From positions 2,091,501 to 2,155,500 of the forward strand of contig NZ_PDJB01000001.1 of assembly GCF_002563895.1 (NCBI RefSeq): DNA of 64,000 nucleotides, written 5' to 3'. Source of the stretch: Pseudomonas lurida. GTDB taxonomy: Bacteria; Pseudomonadota; Gammaproteobacteria; Pseudomonadales; Pseudomonadaceae. Below, piece after piece: positions 50,776 through 59,271 of this stretch. The first letter of the stretch is position 1, and each line of letters starts with the position of its first letter. The notes below the pieces were generated by a model. The model had not been told where the DNA came from and did not search any database. It saw only the letters and a program-made list of their open reading frames with translations. Position numbers and translations under genes: made by a program.

Positions 50776-52580
50776 GGCAGTTGTTGCTCCAGCGGGCCGC
50801 CCAGCACTTTGAGGTATTCCAGCAGCGCCCAGCGTTCCTGCGGCAGCAGGCCACGGCCGATGACGCCGTTGCCACGAGCGCCTGCACGGAATTCGTGGCC
50901 GCTGTTGTGGTTGCCGGTGATACGGGTATCGAACAGGAAGGCATTCTTGAACGACGCGGTCTCGAAGCCGAGATGGCGCGGGTCGTAATTGAACGTGCCT
51001 TTATAGAAGGTGGTGCTGCGCTCGTCCTGGGGCGAGAGCAACTGATAGATCGTCGGCACCGAGCCGTTATGCAGGAACGGTGGTGTTGCCCACACGCCGG
51101 CCAGCGGCCGCGCTTTGTAGGCGCGCAATTCACGCACGCCGATGGGTAGGCCGTAGCCGTCCAGGCGCGGACGTTCGGCCGGGGTCACGCCCGCGGCGCG
51201 GTAGGCATGCTCTTCGACGAAGGCGGTGACGTAGGCGAGGCCCTTGGCCACGGACATTTTCTTCAGGTCCAAGGGTTCCGTCGGTGTCGGGTGCAGTTCG
51301 ACATTGAGCCTGGCCAGTTCTGCCGGGTCCCACTGCAGCGCGCTGAGGTCGTAGCGTTGGTCGGCAATGTTGCTGGCGGTGCCCGGGTCGGTGCCCATGT
51401 AGTCCACCGGCAGCATTTTCAGCTGCTGCACTGGACGACCGTTTTCCTGGGTCACGCTGGGCACGTGGCAACCGGCGCAGTTTTCGCTGAACAGGGCGCG
51501 GCCCTGGGCTGCAAGGGGTTTGTCAATGGCGCCGAACAGGGCCTCGGGCCAGGTCGGCGGCTTGAGCCGTTGCAGGGTTTCTTCGATGAGATTGAGGTCG
51601 CGCACGCGCACGCTGGACGGGTAGCGCGCATCGCCCTGGAGCGGCTGGCCGGCGGCGTCGAAAAAGGTCAGTGTCGCGCCTACACCCAGGGCTTCACCGA
51701 TGTTGCGGGCCATGGGTTGCTGGGCCGAGCCGTTCCATTGCACCCAGTCGAAGGTCCAGATATCCCACAAGTGCGGGTAGTCCACGGGTGCATTGGCGAC
51801 GCGATAATTGTCCGGGGAAATGGCGTCGCCAAAGCTGGCGTTGGCGATCCGGCCAAAGGCGTCCGTGCGGCCGGGGCCTTCTTCGGTGGGGTAGAGGCCG
51901 CGGTGGGTATCGTTCCAGGCCACTTTCAGAAACTGATTGAGTGACTGCTTGAAGTCCTGGCGCAGGTGTTTGTGTTCCGCGTCGTAGCGCTCGCCCAGTA
52001 CGTGGCGGGCGAAGCGCTCGAACTTCCATGGGTTGTAATAGGTGGCGGCAAGGCTGGCAACCAGGGCCTGGCCAAAACTGCCGCCGCGCAGGGTCGGTAC
52101 ACTGGAGGGCAATACATGCTGGGCCGAGCCACCGTCGATGCGCAGGGCCTGGCCTTTGAAATGCAGCTCGCCGGTATGGCAGGCGGCGCAGGTGATATCC
52201 AGGTAGTCAACGTTGCTGCCGGCGTTCTTGTGCCGGGCGAAACCCACGGGCAGGTTGCCCGGATTCTGCGCGGTAGGCACTTGCTTGGGGTCGACCAGGA
52301 AACCGAAGCGCGCCAAGTACTCCGGCGTGGCGAAGCGTTGCTCGGAAAAGGGCAGCTCCAGGGCGGTGAACCAGTCGTAGTGCAGGCCTTTTACTTGAGT
52401 GCCCTGGGGCGTGAAGTAGTAGGTCTGGCGGTCGGCGGTACTCCATTGGTCCTGGTAGTGCACCTGTTCCACGGGCACGTAGTCGGGCAACTTGGGGTTG
52501 ACGGTGTAATAGAGCACCACGGCCAGCAATAGGGCCACCGTGACGAATATCAGGAGTAAAACACGGGAAAAAATGCGCAA
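50772..52580 (-). CDS. Di-heme cytochrome c peroxidase-like protein
   Basis: 602 residues, from a TTG start with AAGGA eight bases upstream. An N-terminal anchor (about 5-26) is followed by a large domain with two c-type heme motifs: CAACH (in YLDITCAACHTGELHF) and CAGCH (in LFSENCAGCHVPS). It is much longer than ordinary bacterial cytochrome c peroxidases (about 330 residues). A GVWATPPFLHNGSVPTIYQLL motif near residue 490 is typical of the di-heme peroxidase group. By family it would reduce a peroxide or accept electrons in the periplasm. It is coupled to the catalase-fold gene. Confidence 0.86.
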   Translation of the reverse strand: MRIFSRVLLLIFVTVALLLAVVLYYTVNPKLPDYVPVEQVHYQDQWSTADRQTYYFTPQGTQVKGLHYDWFTALELPFSEQRFATPEYLARFGFLVDPKQVPTAQNPGNLPVGFARHKNAGSNVDYLDITCAACHTGELHFKGQALRIDGGSAQHVLPSSVPTLRGGSFGQALVASLAATYYNPWKFERFARHVLGERYDAEHKHLRQDFKQSLNQFLKVAWNDTHRGLYPTEEGPGRTDAFGRIANASFGDAISPDNYRVANAPVDYPHLWDIWTFDWVQWNGSAQQPMARNIGEALGVGATLTFFDAAGQPLQGDARYPSSVRVRDLNLIEETLQRLKPPTWPEALFGAIDKPLAAQGRALFSENCAGCHVPSVTQENGRPVQQLKMLPVDYMGTDPGTASNIADQRYDLSALQWDPAELARLNVELHPTPTEPLDLKKMSVAKGLAYVTAFVEEHAYRAAGVTPAERPRLDGYGLPIGVRELRAYKARPLAGVWATPPFLHNGSVPTIYQLLSPQDERSTTFYKGTFNYDPRHLGFETASFKNAFLFDTRITGNHNSGHEFRAGARGNGVIGRGLLPQERWALLEYLKVLGGPLEQQLP

Positions 52581-52827
52581 GATAACTATCCTTGTCGAGT
52601 TGTCGCGTTGTTATGCCACTACGCCACAGGTGCGGCAAGTGGCCATGAGCCTGGTAGTAGGCGGTCCCACGATCCATCGCGGGCCCCCATCATGAATGAA
52701 AATGCTTTTAAACACGTGAACTTATCAGAAGTTTCCTGCTCACATGCCGGTAGCCATTGGTCGTGGCCGCCTGATAAGCTCGCGACTTTATTCGAATGCC
52801 CTATTGGCGCATGAACAAGGAAATAGC

Positions 52828-53559
52828 ATGAAACAGCATCGGTTGGCGGCGGCGGTGGCCCTGGTTAGCCTGGTACTTGCGGGTTGTGATTCGCAGACCA
52901 GCGTAGAGCTGAAAACCCCGGCGCAGAAAGCTTCCTACGGCATCGGCCTGAACATGGGCAAGAGCCTTGCCCAAGAAGGCATGGATGACCTGGATTCCAA
53001 AGCAGTAGCCCAAGGCATCGAAGATGCCGTCGGCAAAAAAGAGCAGAAGCTCAAAGACGACGAGCTGGTTGAAGCGTTTGCCGCACTGCAAAAGCGTGCT
53101 GAAGAACGCATGACCAAGATGAGCGAAGAGTCGGCAGCCGCCGGCAAGAAATTCCTCGAAGACAACGCCAAGAAAGACGGCGTCGTCACCACTGCTTCCG
53201 GTCTGCAGTACAAGATCACCAAGAAAGCCGACGGCCCTCAGCCTAAGCCGACTGACGTGGTGACTGTTCACTACACCGGCAAGCTCACCAACGGCACTAC
53301 CTTTGACAGTTCCGTGGACCGCGGTAGCCCGATCGACCTGCCGGTCAGCGGCGTGATCCCGGGTTGGGTCGAAGGCCTGCAACTGATGCACGTGGGCGAG
53401 AAGGTCGAGCTGTACATTCCTTCTGACCTGGCCTACGGCGCCCAGAGCCCGAGCCCGGCGATCCCAGCCAATTCCGTGCTGGTATTCGACCTGGAACTGC
53501 TGGCCATCAAGGACCCAGCCAAGGCAGAAGCACCTGCAGCACCAGCCGCCAAGAAGTAA
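52828..53559 (+). CDS. FKBP-type peptidyl-prolyl isomerase lipoprotein (FkpA/Mip-like)
   Basis: 243 residues from the ATG at 52828, giving a signal peptide with lipobox VLAGC (C20). The N-terminal helical dimerisation domain (about 30-130) carries KASYGIGLNMGKSL; the C-terminal FKBP domain (about 140-235) has VTVHYTGKLTNGTTFDSSVDRGSP, VIPGWVEGLQLMHVGEK and IPANSVLVFDLELL. It catalyses prolyl isomerisation and aids folding in the periplasm, probably tethered to the membrane. In P. aeruginosa a similar gene neighbours rdgC. Confidence 0.92.
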   Translation: MKQHRLAAAVALVSLVLAGCDSQTSVELKTPAQKASYGIGLNMGKSLAQEGMDDLDSKAVAQGIEDAVGKKEQKLKDDELVEAFAALQKRAEERMTKMSEESAAAGKKFLEDNAKKDGVVTTASGLQYKITKKADGPQPKPTDVVTVHYTGKLTNGTTFDSSVDRGSPIDLPVSGVIPGWVEGLQLMHVGEKVELYIPSDLAYGAQSPSPAIPANSVLVFDLELLAIKDPAKAEAPAAPAAKK

Positions 53560-53576
53560 TCGGCGCCTGAACATAC

Positions 53577-53606
53577 AACGCCCCGTCTAGACGGGGCGTT
53601 GTTGTT
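53577..53606 (+). terminator. Terminator of the FKBP gene
   Basis: Near-perfect stem AACGCCCCGT / ACGGGGCGTT around CTAG, followed by GTTGTTT. Confidence 0.85.
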
Positions 53607-53618
53607 TCTGGGGGCACC

Positions 53619-53662
53619 GGCTTCAATGTGGGGGCTGGCAAGCCAGCTCTCACATTGAAGCC
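53619..53662. repeat. REP-like palindrome
   Basis: GGCTTCAATGTG and CACATTGAAGCC, with GGCTGGCAAGCCAGC at the centre, form an almost continuous 20-bp stem. Confidence 0.7.
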
Positions 53663-53846
53663 TGTGCAGATCCAAACGAACGTCTGTGGCGCGTAACAGT
53701 CAGATATAAGACTCGAGTACGGGTAGCCGCACATCAACGCCAAGTCAATGAAATCTTGGGTTTTTTTTATGTGCGCAAAAAACGCCCGATCTGACTGTAG
53801 GCCTTGTACCACGTGGCTTTCAGCCCGGAAAATAGGCTCTGTTCAC

Positions 53847-53877
53847 AAGGTTATCCACAATTTGTGTGGATAACCTT
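53847..53877. promoter_or_regulatory. Inverted pair of perfect DnaA-box sequences
   Basis: TTATCCACA (53851-53859) and TGTGGATAA (53865-53873) are identical to the consensus DnaA box and lie in inverted orientation, five bases apart, inside 13-bp arms AAGGTTATCCACA / TGTGGATAACCTT. They are 27 bases before the YkvA gene start. They may bind DnaA and tie this gene to replication status, or simply form a hairpin terminator (TTTTC follows). It is not an origin: no AT-rich unwinding region or further boxes are seen. Confidence 0.55.
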
Positions 53878-53904
53878 TTCTGTCGCCTGGAACTGGAGTG
53901 ACGA

Positions 53905-54360
53905 ATGAAACCACCCTTCAATTTCACCCGTTTTCTGCCCATGGCCGCGCGCTTGCTCGGACGTGGCCGGTTGCCCACCTTGCTGTTTGCAGTGGCTGCC
54001 AAGGGCTCGAGCCAGGGCAATCGGTTGGGCAAACTCAAGGATGATCTCAAATTGCTCCAGGCCCTGTGCCTGGCCTACTGGCGCGGCGAGTACCGTGCGA
54101 TCAGTCCTAAAGCGTTGATCTCGGTGGTGGCGGGGCTGATGTATTTCTTGAGCCCGATCGATGCGATCCCGGACTTCATCCCCATGTTCGGCATGCTTGA
54201 CGACATCGCAGTGCTGGCGTGGGTCATGAAGACCCTGGAAGGCGAACTGAGCGCCTTTCGTGCCTGGCGTGACGCCCAGCGCCCGGAAAAGCTCGCGGTG
54301 GTTGAGCGCTTGCCAGCGACGCCAGCGCTGCTGTCCAAGGAAAATCCGCAAAAAAACTAA
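53905..54360 (+). CDS. YkvA/DUF1232 family protein
   Basis: 151 residues with GGAG seven bases before the ATG. The DUF1232 core is clear: YWRGEYRAISPKALISVVAGLMYFLSPIDAIPDFIPMFGMLDDIAVLAWVMKTLEGEL. It has two membrane-associated helices around LISVVAGLMYFLSPID. The family's function is unknown. A cognate gene lies in the same block in P. aeruginosa. The start is close to the DnaA-box palindrome. Confidence 0.88.
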   Translation: MKPPFNFTRFLPMAARLLGRGRLPTLLFAVAAKGSSQGNRLGKLKDDLKLLQALCLAYWRGEYRAISPKALISVVAGLMYFLSPIDAIPDFIPMFGMLDDIAVLAWVMKTLEGELSAFRAWRDAQRPEKLAVVERLPATPALLSKENPQKN

Positions 54361-54395
54361 TGGCACAGGATATCCCCCTGCGACCTTTGTGGCTG

Positions 54396-54434
54396 TTAGG
54401 ATTACACTCCTAAGGAAAGGGCTTACATAGTAAG
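54396..54434 (+). promoter_or_regulatory. Two short inverted repeats upstream of the XRE-type gene
   Basis: TTAGGA / TCCTAA (54396-54413, six-base spacer) and CTTAC / GTAAG (54422-54434, three-base spacer) are perfect and lie just before the ATG at 54458. They are plausible autoregulatory operator sites for the encoded helix-turn-helix protein. Confidence 0.5.
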
Positions 54435-54457
54435 TGTTGTTATCCTACGGGGCAGTC

Positions 54458-54799
54458 ATGGATATTCAGATAATTTCACGGAATGGCGAACCCGAATACG
54501 CGGTGTTGCCATGGGATCAGTACCAGGCGCTGCTAAAAGCTGCCGGTCAGCAACAACCCACGCTACCTTCTCCTGCATCGACTGCCCAAGCCGCCCCCGG
54601 AGAGGAACTGCGCCCACTCGCAGACCTGCGCGGCTTGCGCGAAGCCAAGGGCCTGGCTATCGAGACCCTGGCGCGCACCGTGGGTATCAGCCCCTCATAT
54701 CTTGGATTGATTGAAAGTGGTGAACGCCAGCCGGATGCCGCGATCCGCCGCAGCCTGGCCTGGGAATTGGGCGTTGCAGGTTGGAGGGATGAATCTTGA
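54458..54799 (+). CDS. XRE-type DNA-binding protein with antitoxin-like N-terminus
   Basis: 113 residues from the ATG at 54458. Residues 1-28 (MDIQIISRNGEPEYAVLPWD, then QYQALLKA) resemble the Phd/YefM-like or AbrB-like N-termini of antitoxins. A linker of about 20 residues leads to a helix-turn-helix (LRGLREAKGLAIETLARTVGISPSYLGLIESGER, about 57-90). The stop overlaps the TTG start of the next gene by four bases (TTGA), so the two are coupled. It may autoregulate through the upstream palindromes. Whether it is part of a toxin-antitoxin pair is not shown. Confidence 0.75.
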   Translation: MDIQIISRNGEPEYAVLPWDQYQALLKAAGQQQPTLPSPASTAQAAPGEELRPLADLRGLREAKGLAIETLARTVGISPSYLGLIESGERQPDAAIRRSLAWELGVAGWRDES

Positions 54800-55167
54800 G
54801 CCTACGTATCAGCCGTCAACACTGGGATGGGTTACTCAACGAACTGGACCAGGCGCGTCGCCAGCGCCATCTGCTGACCTACCGTGCGCTGTTGGAGCGC
54901 CTGCAGTTCCCCACGCCGGCCATGCAAACCTTGGCGGCGGCCCTTGAGCACCTGGCGGCGCTGGACGCCAAGGCCGAGCAGCCATTGCGCAGCTCGCTGG
55001 TGATCAGCCAGGGCGCCAGCCGCTTGCCGCGTACCGGTTTTTTTGAATGCGTGGAGCGCCTGGGGCGTTTCAGCGGGCCATCCGATGGTGTGGCCGCTGC
55101 CTCCTGGCACGCTTCGGAAGTGGTGCGGGTGTTCGAATACGAATATCCCGAGTCTGCCGAAGCCTAG
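54796..55167 (+). CDS. Uncharacterised small protein coupled to the XRE-type gene
   Basis: 123 residues from a TTG start. I cannot assign a function. The pattern HLLTYRALLERLQFPTPAMQTLAAALEHLAALDAKAEQPLRSSLVIS then LPRTGFFECVERLG recalls small uncharacterised winged-helix-like proteins that share a conserved PLxSxxVxS...GFFE motif. It is probably cytoplasmic. It ends in the same CTAG as the convergent EAL-protein gene. Its four-base overlap with the XRE-type gene suggests a functional pair. Confidence 0.7.
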   Translation: MSLRISRQHWDGLLNELDQARRQRHLLTYRALLERLQFPTPAMQTLAAALEHLAALDAKAEQPLRSSLVISQGASRLPRTGFFECVERLGRFSGPSDGVAAASWHASEVVRVFEYEYPESAEA

Positions 55168-56933
55168 AGCGCCTGGGTTAGCACGTCCATGCTGTCGATT
55201 ACATGGATGCTGTAGCCCGCCACATCCTTGGCATGGTGCTTGGCTTTCGACGCCAGTTCCGCCAACTGGCTGGCATCGAGTTGCCCACAGGCCTGTGGGT
55301 ATAAATGCACCACGCCGATAGACAGCGACAACAGCGCGAATTCCTGCCGCACGCCTTGGCGGTTCAACGCCACGAAACAGCCAGCATCCAGGTGTTCGGC
55401 ACGGTAGAAGCGCCGGCATTGGGTGTGGAAATCATCCAGCAGTTGGTTGAGCCGCTTGCGCCAATCCTGCGGGCCCAGCACCAGTAGAAAGTCATCACCA
55501 CCGATATGCCCCACAAAGTCGCGGCTGGGATCGACGCGGTCGTTCAAGCACTGCGCCAGGCACAGCAACACCTCATCCCCACGCCCGTAGCCATAGATAT
55601 CGTTGAATGGCTTGAAGCTGTCGATATCCACGTAGCAGATCACCGACTCCCGTTGTTGTTGCAACAGGCGTGTAAGGCACTGCTGGATCGGCACGTTGCC
55701 CGGTAGCAGGGTGAGCGGGTTGGCGTAGCGCGCCTGCTGGATCTTCAGCTCGGTGATCAGCTTGAGTACGTCGATCACCCGGCCCAGTCCCAGGTAGTCG
55801 CCATTGAGCGTGATGATGAAGTCTTCTTCGATGCGTTGCCGTGCGCGACTGGTGAGCAGGCGGCTGACTTGCTGCAGCGACTGGCTCAGTTCCACCGCCA
55901 GGAAGTCGGTGCTCATCAATCGGCTGATGGGCTTGCGCGCAAACAGGTCGGTGGCGAACGGCTTGAGCAGCGCATCCGACAACAAGTGCCGGTGGACGAT
56001 ACCGATCGGGCGGCCGCACGGGTCCAGTACCGCCAGGGAATTGAGGTTGGCCTGGCGACGGAACGCTTCGAGCACTTGGGCAGTGGCGGTGTCCTGGTCC
56101 ACTGCTGGGTGTTCGCTGAGCAGGGCGCTGAGGTCACTGGCTTCGTCGTTGAGTGCCACGCTGGCGCTGTCGGGCTTGGGCAGCATCAGGCGCGCTTCCT
56201 GTGGCGGTTGCTCCTGGGGACGGCAGAGCAGGTAGCCCTGGACCAAGTCCACGCCCATCTCCGTCAGCACCGCCAGCTCCTCGGGCAACTCGATGCCCTC
56301 GGCAATCACCTGGGCGCGTGAGGCCTTGGCGATTTGCAGGATGGAGCCGACGAACTCGCGCTTGAGCGCATCCTGGTGGATGCCGTCGATGAAGTGACGG
56401 TCGATTTTCACGTAATCCGGGCGCAACTCCGACCACAGCCGCAGGCTGGAATACCCGGCGCCCAAGTCATCCAGTGCGATGGCGAACCCCATGTTGCGGT
56501 AATGGTGCAGGGCGGTTTGCAGCAGGTCGAAGTCGTCGGTAGGCGTCTGCTCGGTGAGTTCGATCACCACCTGGCTGGGAGGAATGCCAAAGTCGCGCAG
56601 CAGTTGCAGTGTACGTCCCGGCTGGTGCGCCGTTTCCATCAGGGATTCCGGCGAGACATTGAGGAACAGCTTGCCCGGCAACTTCTGCTCACTGAAGCGT
56701 CGGCAGGCGCTTTCGCGGCAGGCCATCTCCAGTTCACTGAGACGCCCGGCCTGGCTGGCCACCGAGAACAGGGCGACGGGGGAGTGCAGCGGGCTGTTGG
56801 AAGGGCCGCGGCTGAGGGCTTCGTAGCCGAGGATGCGCCGTTCGGACAGGCAGATGATCGGTTGGAACAGGCTGTGCAAACTACCTTGAGCCAGGATAGA
56901 GCCCAATGCATCCAGCTGTTCGGTCATGGTCAT
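55164..56933 (-). CDS. EAL-CBS-GGDEF cyclic-di-GMP signalling protein
   Basis: 589 residues from the ATG at 56933. Order: an EAL phosphodiesterase domain (about 10-250, with YEALSRG, VIELTEQTP, LDDLGAGYSSL, KIDRHFIDG and AEGIE intact), two CBS domains (about 285-400) and a C-terminal GGDEF-like domain. The GGDEF signature reads GGDDF (HIGGDDFLLVLG), so cyclase activity is uncertain. The CBS pair may bind an adenine nucleotide. There are no membrane segments. The EAL part likely degrades c-di-GMP. A homologue occurs next to prc in P. aeruginosa. Confidence 0.9.
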   Translation of the reverse strand: MTMTEQLDALGSILAQGSLHSLFQPIICLSERRILGYEALSRGPSNSPLHSPVALFSVASQAGRLSELEMACRESACRRFSEQKLPGKLFLNVSPESLMETAHQPGRTLQLLRDFGIPPSQVVIELTEQTPTDDFDLLQTALHHYRNMGFAIALDDLGAGYSSLRLWSELRPDYVKIDRHFIDGIHQDALKREFVGSILQIAKASRAQVIAEGIELPEELAVLTEMGVDLVQGYLLCRPQEQPPQEARLMLPKPDSASVALNDEASDLSALLSEHPAVDQDTATAQVLEAFRRQANLNSLAVLDPCGRPIGIVHRHLLSDALLKPFATDLFARKPISRLMSTDFLAVELSQSLQQVSRLLTSRARQRIEEDFIITLNGDYLGLGRVIDVLKLITELKIQQARYANPLTLLPGNVPIQQCLTRLLQQQRESVICYVDIDSFKPFNDIYGYGRGDEVLLCLAQCLNDRVDPSRDFVGHIGGDDFLLVLGPQDWRKRLNQLLDDFHTQCRRFYRAEHLDAGCFVALNRQGVRQEFALLSLSIGVVHLYPQACGQLDASQLAELASKAKHHAKDVAGYSIHVIDSMDVLTQAL

Positions 56934-56953
56934 GGCGATCTCGATCGAAAAAA

Positions 56954-56984
56954 AAGGACCGCAGGCTTGAAACCTGCGGTCCTT
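56954..56984 (-). terminator. prc terminator
   Basis: On the minus strand AAGGACCGCAGG / CCTGCGGTCCTT with a seven-base loop and a T8 tail. It lies about 70 bases past the prc stop. Confidence 0.85.
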
Positions 56985-57051
56985 CATTTCACGACAGAAT
57001 GATGTCTATATGATGACACTCTAAGGTGCGATCACATTAAATCGCTATCAT

Positions 57052-59133
57052 TTACTGCTTGGCCACCTGTTTGGTGATCTTCAGGTAGTCCAGCAGGATC
57101 CGGCCAGTCTCGGCCAGGTACGCGTCGTCTTCCGGCTTGGTTTTTTCGGCCTCAGCCGGCAGCGCGTCCTCGTCTTCTTTCTTCAGCTCCTTGAGTGGGT
57201 CCTCACCCTTGGCCTTGCGGCGGATGTTTTCCAGTACAAGCTGCTTGTTTTCGATGTCGGAATGCTGCGCACGACGGTCCACTTCATTGAGGCTGACCGT
57301 TTTTTCTTCCATCAGCTTCTTGGCCAGGGCCAGCTTGTCGCGGATGAACACGAACTCGGCATCCTTGGCGGAGCGGGTGTCGTGGTCAGCCTTCAACTGT
57401 GCCAGGAATGGCTTGAACGGATCCGACGCCGGCTTGATGGCAGGGCGGATGGTGTCCCACGGCATGGCTTCCGGCAGGGCGCTTTCGCCGATTTCCTTGG
57501 TGTCGATGATCGACGGGAAATCGATGTCCGGCAGTACACCCTGGTGCTGGGTACTCTGGCCGGAAACCCGGTAGAACTTGGCCAGCGTCAGTTTAAGCTC
57601 GCCATGGTTCAGCGGCTGGATGGTCTGCACGGTGCCTTTGCCGAAGGTCTGGCCGCCGATGATCAACGCGCGGTGATAGTCCTGCATGGCGCCGGCGAAA
57701 ATCTCCGAGGCCGAGGCCGAGAGGCGGTTGACCAGCAACGCCATCGGGCCTTTGTAGAAGGCGCCCGGGTTCTCGTCTTCGAGCACGTCGACACGGCCGT
57801 CAGCATTGCGTACCAACACGGTAGGGCCCTTGTCGATAAACAGGCTGGTCAGCTCAGTGGCTTCCTGCAGGGAACCGCCGCCGTTGTTGCGCAGGTCGAT
57901 GACCACGCCGTCGACTTTTTCCTTCTGCAGTTCAGTCAGGATTTTCTTCACGTCGCGGGTGGTGGACTTGTAGTCCGGGTCGCCAGCACGGAACGCCTTG
58001 AAATCCAGGTAGAAGGCCGGGATTTCAATCACGCCCAGCTTATAGTCCTTGCCATCCTGCTTGAGGTTGAGGACTTTCTTCTGCACGGCCTGGTCTTCGA
58101 GCTTCACCGCTTCACGGGTGATGGACACGATCTTGCTGGTCTGGTCGTTCGGCGCATTGGTGTGCGGAATCACTTCCAGGCGCACCACGCTGCCTTTCGG
58201 CCCACGGATCAGCTTGACCACTTCGTCCAGGCGCCAGCCGACCACGTCGACCATCTCTTTGTCGCCCTGGGCAACACCGATGATCTTGTCGGCCGGAGCG
58301 ACCTGCTTGGTCTTGTCCGCCGGACCTGCCGGCACCAGGCGCACGATCTTGACTTGGTCATTGTCGCTTTGCAGGACGGCACCGATGCCTTCCAGCGACA
58401 GACTCATGTTGATATCGAAATTTTCCGCGTTATCTGGCGACAGATAATTGGTGTGCGGATCGTAGGACATCGCGAAGGTGTTGATGTAGGCCTGGAAGAT
58501 ATCTTCGGCCCGGGTCTGGTCCAGGCGCGCCAGCTGATTCTTGTAGCGCTTGGTCAACAGCTCCTGGATGGCCTTCGGCTCTTTGCCAGCGATCTTCAGG
58601 CGCAGCACTTCGTCCTTGACGCGTTTGCGCCACAGGTCGTCAAGGGCGGCGGTGCTGGTCAGCCAAGGCGCGTCCTTGCGGTCCACCAGAAGGGTTTCCT
58701 TCTGGGTGAAGTCGAGTTTGTCGACGCCTTTGCCCAGTTCACCCAGGGCGAAGTCCAGGCGCGCTTTGACGCGGTCCAGGTAACGCTTGTAGATGGTGAA
58801 GCCGGGCTGCAGGTCGCCGCTCTTGAGGAAGTCGTCGAACTGGGTTTTCCACTTGTCGAACTCGGCGATATCGCTGGCCAGGAAATAGCTGCGCGACGGA
58901 TCCAGCAGCTTGAGGTAGCTGTCGTAGATGATCACCGAGCGAGCGTCATCCAGCGGCGGCTTGCTGTAGTGATGGCGCTTGAGCAATTCGACGACGTTAA
59001 GGCTGGCAATCACCTCATCGCGATCCGGCTGAAGGTTGTCCCAGCTGTTGGCTGCGAACGTATTGGTCGACATCGACGCGAAGCCGAGACCAATGAAAAG
59101 AGCGAGGGCGGTGCTGGGGAACAAATGCTTCAT
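57052..59133 (-). CDS. prc: Prc/Tsp C-terminal processing protease (AlgO-type)
   Basis: 693 residues from the ATG at 59133, giving a clear signal peptide (MKHLFPSTALALFIGLGFA, then ...NTFA); no good ribosome-binding site is visible for either this or the ATG at 59166. It has a PDZ domain (about 235-330, with SLEGIGAVLQ and GDRE-like residues), and the S41 catalytic core with S474 and K499 (SASASEIFAGAMQDY, then GGQTFGKGTVQ). In P. aeruginosa the homologue (AlgO) helps degrade MucA and thereby tunes alginate production. It acts in the periplasm. Confidence 0.93.
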   Translation of the reverse strand: MKHLFPSTALALFIGLGFASMSTNTFAANSWDNLQPDRDEVIASLNVVELLKRHHYSKPPLDDARSVIIYDSYLKLLDPSRSYFLASDIAEFDKWKTQFDDFLKSGDLQPGFTIYKRYLDRVKARLDFALGELGKGVDKLDFTQKETLLVDRKDAPWLTSTAALDDLWRKRVKDEVLRLKIAGKEPKAIQELLTKRYKNQLARLDQTRAEDIFQAYINTFAMSYDPHTNYLSPDNAENFDINMSLSLEGIGAVLQSDNDQVKIVRLVPAGPADKTKQVAPADKIIGVAQGDKEMVDVVGWRLDEVVKLIRGPKGSVVRLEVIPHTNAPNDQTSKIVSITREAVKLEDQAVQKKVLNLKQDGKDYKLGVIEIPAFYLDFKAFRAGDPDYKSTTRDVKKILTELQKEKVDGVVIDLRNNGGGSLQEATELTSLFIDKGPTVLVRNADGRVDVLEDENPGAFYKGPMALLVNRLSASASEIFAGAMQDYHRALIIGGQTFGKGTVQTIQPLNHGELKLTLAKFYRVSGQSTQHQGVLPDIDFPSIIDTKEIGESALPEAMPWDTIRPAIKPASDPFKPFLAQLKADHDTRSAKDAEFVFIRDKLALAKKLMEEKTVSLNEVDRRAQHSDIENKQLVLENIRRKAKGEDPLKELKKEDEDALPAEAEKTKPEDDAYLAETGRILLDYLKITKQVAKQ

Positions 59134-59271
59134 GCTGATTCGACGCGGGGGCAATTGATAACGCATATTAGGCCGTCTTTGAGGGAGCCGGTTCCATATG
59201 GTCCGGTCGCATAATGCAAAAAGCCCGGCGATACAGCTACGGGCTCAGTCCAGACTCACTATGGAGGCACT

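Noticed and set aside
53847..53877. Replication origin
   Set aside because: Only two boxes are present, without AT-rich unwinding DNA or neighbouring dnaA/dnaN genes.
57262..59214. 650-residue open frame opposite prc
   Set aside because: Antisense shadow of prc, whose catalytic motifs are intact.
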